Assembly (NCBI GenBank): GCA_003517725.1
Contig: DOZZ01000008.1
Location: 18,410 to 25,975 of the forward strand
Length of the DNA: 7,566 nucleotides
Origin: Bryobacterales bacterium
Lineage (GTDB): Bacteria; Acidobacteriota; Terriglobia; Bryobacterales; Bryobacteraceae
Reading direction: 5' to 3'
The notes beneath the pieces were generated by a model, which saw only the letters and a program-made list of their open reading frames with translations, was not told the origin of the DNA and did not search any database. Numbering within the stretch: the first letter of the stretch is position 1; every line of letters begins with the position of its first letter. Both the position numbers and the translations under genes were made by a program. Shown piece by piece: positions 4,576 through 7,566 of the stretch.

Positions 4576-6909
4576 ATGCTCCGGAACTTATTCATTCTAT
4601 TCCCCCTGATCTGCTCCGCCCCGTCGGTCGGCGCAGTCCCTCCGCCCTCGTTCGAAAGCACCGTACAGCCCTTTCTCGCCAAACACTGCGCCATGTGCCA
4701 CAACGATAAGGCCAAAGTCGGGGGCCTTAGCGTTTCCAGCTTCCATACCGGCGCCGAGGCGCTCGAAAAGCGCGATGCCCTGGAGCACATCGAGCGCCGC
4801 CTCAAGACCGGCGAGATGCCCCCCAAAGGCATGCCCCGACCGCCGCAGCCCGACATTGACGCAGTGGTCCGATGGATCGACTCTTCGCTCGAACAGCTCG
4901 ACAAAAACGTCAAGCCCGATCCGGGCCGCCTCACCGCCCACCGCCTGAACCGCTTCGAATACAACAACACGATTCACGACCTGCTGGGGATCGACTTCAA
5001 GCCGGCGCGGGATTTTCCGGCCGACGATGCCGGCTACGGCTTCGACAACATCGGCGACGTGCTTTCCATTTCGCCCGTGTTGATGGAGAAATATCTGGTG
5101 GCAGCCACGCGCATCTCGCGGCGCGCCATTCAGGCCAACGACCCGCTGCCTAAACCCAGCCGCGAACGCGAAAATTTCGATCGCACCAAACTCAATTTCG
5201 AATCCACCGAGCCCACCGCCTTCGTGGTGCGCCACAAGTTCGAGAACGAGGCGGATTACACTTTCCACGTGGGTACTGGCGGCCCGCGCGAGCCGCTGCG
5301 CGTCACCTTTATGCTGGATCGCCAGGTGATCGGCACGCAGGACGTCTACTACAAGGAAGACGAACAGCCCCGCGTCAACGACTTCAAAGTGCGTGTTCCG
5401 GCCGGCGAGCACTGGCTGGTGGCCGTGCTCGAAAAGAATCGCTCAGTGCTGCGGCCTCTGCCCATGCCGCCGCGGTTAAACACTCCGCCGCAGGTCAAGC
5501 CCGGCAAAGTAGCGCAAGGCGCTTATGTCGACAACATCGAGTTGCGCGGGCCTTACAATCCGCTGCCCACACCCATTTCCGAAGCCCATAAACGCATCTT
5601 TGTGTGCTCTGAAAAGACGCCCGAATGCGCCCGCGTCATCCTGACGCGGCTCGCCTCTCTGGCATGGCGGCGTCCGGCCGATCCAGCCGCGGTGGCCCGT
5701 CTGGTGCAGTTGGCTTCCATGGCGCGGACCGAAGGCGATACCTTCGAACAGGGGATACGCCTCGGGCTGCAGGCCATTCTGGTCGCGCCGCAGTTCCTGT
5801 TCCGCATCGAACGCGACCCGAATCCGCACGACGCCACGCACGCGCACCGCGTCGACGATTACGAATTGGCTTCGCGGCTCTCCTATTTCCTGTGGAGCAG
5901 CATGCCCGACCAGACGCTGTTCAAGCTGGCCGCCGCGGGCCGTCTGCACGAACCGGCGGTCGAAGCCGCCCAAGTCCGCCGCATGATGCTGGACAAGCGC
6001 TCCGAGCGTTTTGTCGAAAACTTCGCGGGCCAGTGGCTGCAGCTCCGCAATCTGGACAGCATCAAACCCGACCCCGACAAATTTCCTGAATTTGACGCCG
6101 AGCTGCGCGCGGCCATGAAGACCGAGACGCGCATGTTCTTCGAAGCCGTGCTGCGCGAAGACCGCAGCGTTCTGGATTTTCTGGACGGCCGCTACACCTT
6201 CCTGAACGAGCGGCTGGCCAAGTTCTACGGCATTCCCGGCGTCACGGGCAAGCAGTTCCGGCGCGTCGAATTGACCACGCCGCAGCGCAGCGGCGTGCTG
6301 ACGCAGGCCAGCATTCTGACCGTGTCGTCTTATCCCACGCGCACCTCGCCGGTGATCCGCGGCAAGTGGGTGCTCGAAAATTTTCTGAACGACCCGCCGC
6401 CTCCACCGCCGCCGGGCGTGCCTAATCTGGATGAGAAGGCCGCCGGCACCACGGCGTCGCTGCGGCAGCAGCTCGAGAAGCATCGCGCCTCGCCTGTATG
6501 CGCCTCCTGCCACAACCGCATGGACCCGCTGGGCTTCGGCCTCGAGAACTACAACGCGATCGGCAAGTGGCGCACCCAGGACGGCAATTTCCCGGTGGAT
6601 ACCAGCGGCACGCTGCCCAATGGCAAGTCCTTCAACACGCCGGAGCAGTTGAAGGCCACGCTCAAGGCCGATAGCGGCCGCTTCACCGAATGCCTCACCG
6701 ACAAGCTGCTGACCTATGCGCTCGGCCGCGGCCTGGAGCGATATGATAAGCCCACGGTGAAGTCGATTTCGAGCCGGTTGGCGAAAGAAGATTACAAGTT
6801 TTCCAGTCTGATTCTGGATGTAGTGAACAGCATGCCGTTCCAAATGCGGCGAGGCGAAGGAGAGTTGAGCAATGACACGCAAGCATCTGCCAAGACGCAC
6901 GTTCCTTAG
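4576..6909 (+). CDS. PSD1-type secreted diheme cytochrome (PSCyt1, DUF1587, DUF1595, DUF1592, DUF1588, DUF1585)
   Basis: This is an exported 777-residue protein of the family abundant in Planctomycetes and Acidobacteria; its reaction is not known. In order: signal peptide (1-20); planctomycete cytochrome c domain (27-115) with C38-A-M-C-H42 and a candidate distal Met in KTGEMPPKG; DUF1587 (about 119-185, LTAHRLNRFEYNNTIHDLLG); a beta-rich segment (about 205-335) resembling a carbohydrate-binding or jelly-roll module; DUF1595 (about 345-418); DUF1592 (425-552, DDYELASRLSYFLWSSMPD); DUF1588 (about 560-662) with a second heme motif C642-A-S-C-H646; DUF1585 (683-760, LTYALGRGLERYD). Seven consecutive prolines (607-613) precede the second heme segment. 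The last 38 bases overlap the DUF1552 gene, pointing to a co-translated pair. There is no strong ribosome binding site; the start is chosen because it opens into the signal peptide. Confidence 0.92.
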   Translation: MLRNLFILFPLICSAPSVGAVPPPSFESTVQPFLAKHCAMCHNDKAKVGGLSVSSFHTGAEALEKRDALEHIERRLKTGEMPPKGMPRPPQPDIDAVVRWIDSSLEQLDKNVKPDPGRLTAHRLNRFEYNNTIHDLLGIDFKPARDFPADDAGYGFDNIGDVLSISPVLMEKYLVAATRISRRAIQANDPLPKPSRERENFDRTKLNFESTEPTAFVVRHKFENEADYTFHVGTGGPREPLRVTFMLDRQVIGTQDVYYKEDEQPRVNDFKVRVPAGEHWLVAVLEKNRSVLRPLPMPPRLNTPPQVKPGKVAQGAYVDNIELRGPYNPLPTPISEAHKRIFVCSEKTPECARVILTRLASLAWRRPADPAAVARLVQLASMARTEGDTFEQGIRLGLQAILVAPQFLFRIERDPNPHDATHAHRVDDYELASRLSYFLWSSMPDQTLFKLAAAGRLHEPAVEAAQVRRMMLDKRSERFVENFAGQWLQLRNLDSIKPDPDKFPEFDAELRAAMKTETRMFFEAVLREDRSVLDFLDGRYTFLNERLAKFYGIPGVTGKQFRRVELTTPQRSGVLTQASILTVSSYPTRTSPVIRGKWVLENFLNDPPPPPPPGVPNLDEKAAGTTASLRQQLEKHRASPVCASCHNRMDPLGFGLENYNAIGKWRTQDGNFPVDTSGTLPNGKSFNTPEQLKATLKADSGRFTECLTDKLLTYALGRGLERYDKPTVKSISSRLAKEDYKFSSLILDVVNSMPFQMRRGEGELSNDTQASAKTHVP
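6857..6862 (+). promoter_or_regulatory. Ribosome binding site of the DUF1552 gene, inside the upstream gene
   Basis: AAGGAG lies nine bases before the ATG at 6872, within the last codons of the PSD1-type gene. It fixes the start of the next gene and its 38-base overlap. Confidence 0.7.
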
Positions 6910-7566
6910 AGGGCTGGGGGCGGCCGTGGCGTTGCCTTTCCTGGACGCCATGGCGCCGGCATTCGGCGCGCCTCGCGGCATCGGCGGAGCGGCCAAAGCC
7001 GCGCCTCTGCGCATGGTCTTCAACTACGTGCCGAACGGCATCATCATGGACGACTGGACGCCCGCGGCGGAAGGTTCGGCCTTCGAAATGACGCGCATCC
7101 TGAAGCCGCTGGCCGGCCTGAAGGACGACGTGCTGGTGCTCTCCGGCCTGACTCACCACAACGGCAACGCGCTGGGCGACGGCGCCGGCGACCATGCCCG
7201 CGCGGCCGCTACCTTCCTGACCGGCATGCATCCGCGCAAGACCGACGGCTCCGATATTTTCGGCGGCGTCTCGATCGACCAGATCGCGGCCCAGAAGAAC
7301 GGCCACCTGACGCGCTTCGCCTCGCTCGAACTGGCCTGCGAAGACGGCCGCCTGGTGGGCAACTGCGACTCGGGCTACAGTTGCGCCTACAGCAACAGCA
7401 TTTCGTGGCGCACGCCGAGCCAGCCCAATGCCCCCGAGGTCAATCCGCGGCTGGTGTTCGAGCGGCTCTTTGGATCGGAAGAAGACGGCGGCGGCGACCC
7501 CTCGACGCAGGCCAAGCGCAATCGCTACAACCGCAGCATCCTCGATTTCGTGCTGGACGACGCCAA
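6872..7566 (+). CDS. DUF1552 protein with Tat signal, incomplete at the window edge
   Basis: The frame runs 231 codons and leaves the window open; family members are usually about 420-480 residues, so roughly half is seen. The N-terminus carries a twin-arginine export motif (R8-R9-T-F-L-R) followed by a hydrophobic stretch (GLGAAVALPFLDAMAPAFGA). The product is therefore probably exported folded, perhaps with a cofactor. The mature part begins with the typical DUF1552 pattern: LRMVFNYVPNGIIMDDWTP, FEMTRILKPLAGLKDDVLV, LSGLTHHNG, GDHARAAATFLTG and GVSIDQIAA. The family is distantly like the DUF1501/sulfatase-phosphatase fold; the His residues in LTHHNG and DHARA could be metal ligands, which is inference. 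It overlaps the PSD1-type gene and is its standard partner. No enzymatic activity is established. Confidence 0.9.
   Translation, partial: MTRKHLPRRTFLRGLGAAVALPFLDAMAPAFGAPRGIGGAAKAAPLRMVFNYVPNGIIMDDWTPAAEGSAFEMTRILKPLAGLKDDVLVLSGLTHHNGNALGDGAGDHARAAATFLTGMHPRKTDGSDIFGGVSIDQIAAQKNGHLTRFASLELACEDGRLVGNCDSGYSCAYSNSISWRTPSQPNAPEVNPRLVFERLFGSEEDGGGDPSTQAKRNRYNRSILDFVLDDA

Noticed and set aside
5476..7023. Long open frame (515 codons) on the minus strand opposite the PSD1-type gene
   Set aside because: It is a shadow frame rich in Arg, Ala and Gly with no domain. The plus-strand frame has six consecutive recognised domains.

Overview
The window looks like chromosomal DNA from a soil or sediment bacterium of the Acidobacteriota (Solibacter/Bryobacter-like). 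This is inferred from gene content and from G/C-rich codon third positions, because no marker gene is present. The main indicators are a planctomycete-type (PSCyt1/DUF1587/DUF1592/DUF1588/DUF1585) secreted cytochrome followed by a Tat-exported DUF1552 protein, a type II PQQ dehydrogenase with a fused cytochrome c, and a short degenerate toxin-antitoxin stretch carrying a REP-doublet-like inverted repeat.

Layout, left to right. Positions 1-72 hold four and a half copies of a short repeat built on the palindrome TTTGCAAA. At 204-2237 (+) is a periplasmic quinohemoprotein alcohol dehydrogenase, whose active site carries the extra Asp expected of lanthanide-using enzymes. Positions 2238-2673 form a convergent junk region with an antitoxin-like tail, a RelE/ParE-type toxin start and a 144-bp REPIN-like element (2499-2642) that interrupts the toxin frame. 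At 4488-2674 (-) three genes run leftward: a secreted protein of unknown function, a Dps-like/ferritin-like protein and a plant-type [2Fe-2S] ferredoxin that overlaps the ferritin-like stop codon. From 4576 (+), divergently, run the 777-residue PSD1-type diheme protein and the overlapping DUF1552 protein, which leaves the window unfinished.

How the genes may work together. The dehydrogenase would oxidise alcohols or aldehydes in the periplasm and pass electrons through its own heme domain to the respiratory chain. The ferritin-like protein and the ferredoxin are probably co-translated. They resemble a bacterioferritin/Bfd pair in logic: an iron store or oxidant scavenger with a dedicated electron donor. 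The PSD1/DUF1552 pair is a recurrent two-gene system of the cell envelope whose function is not known. The best candidates for something little described are the ferritin-like/ferredoxin couple with its odd AUC-type start, the predicted lanthanide site, and the REPIN-like element with covarying hairpins.
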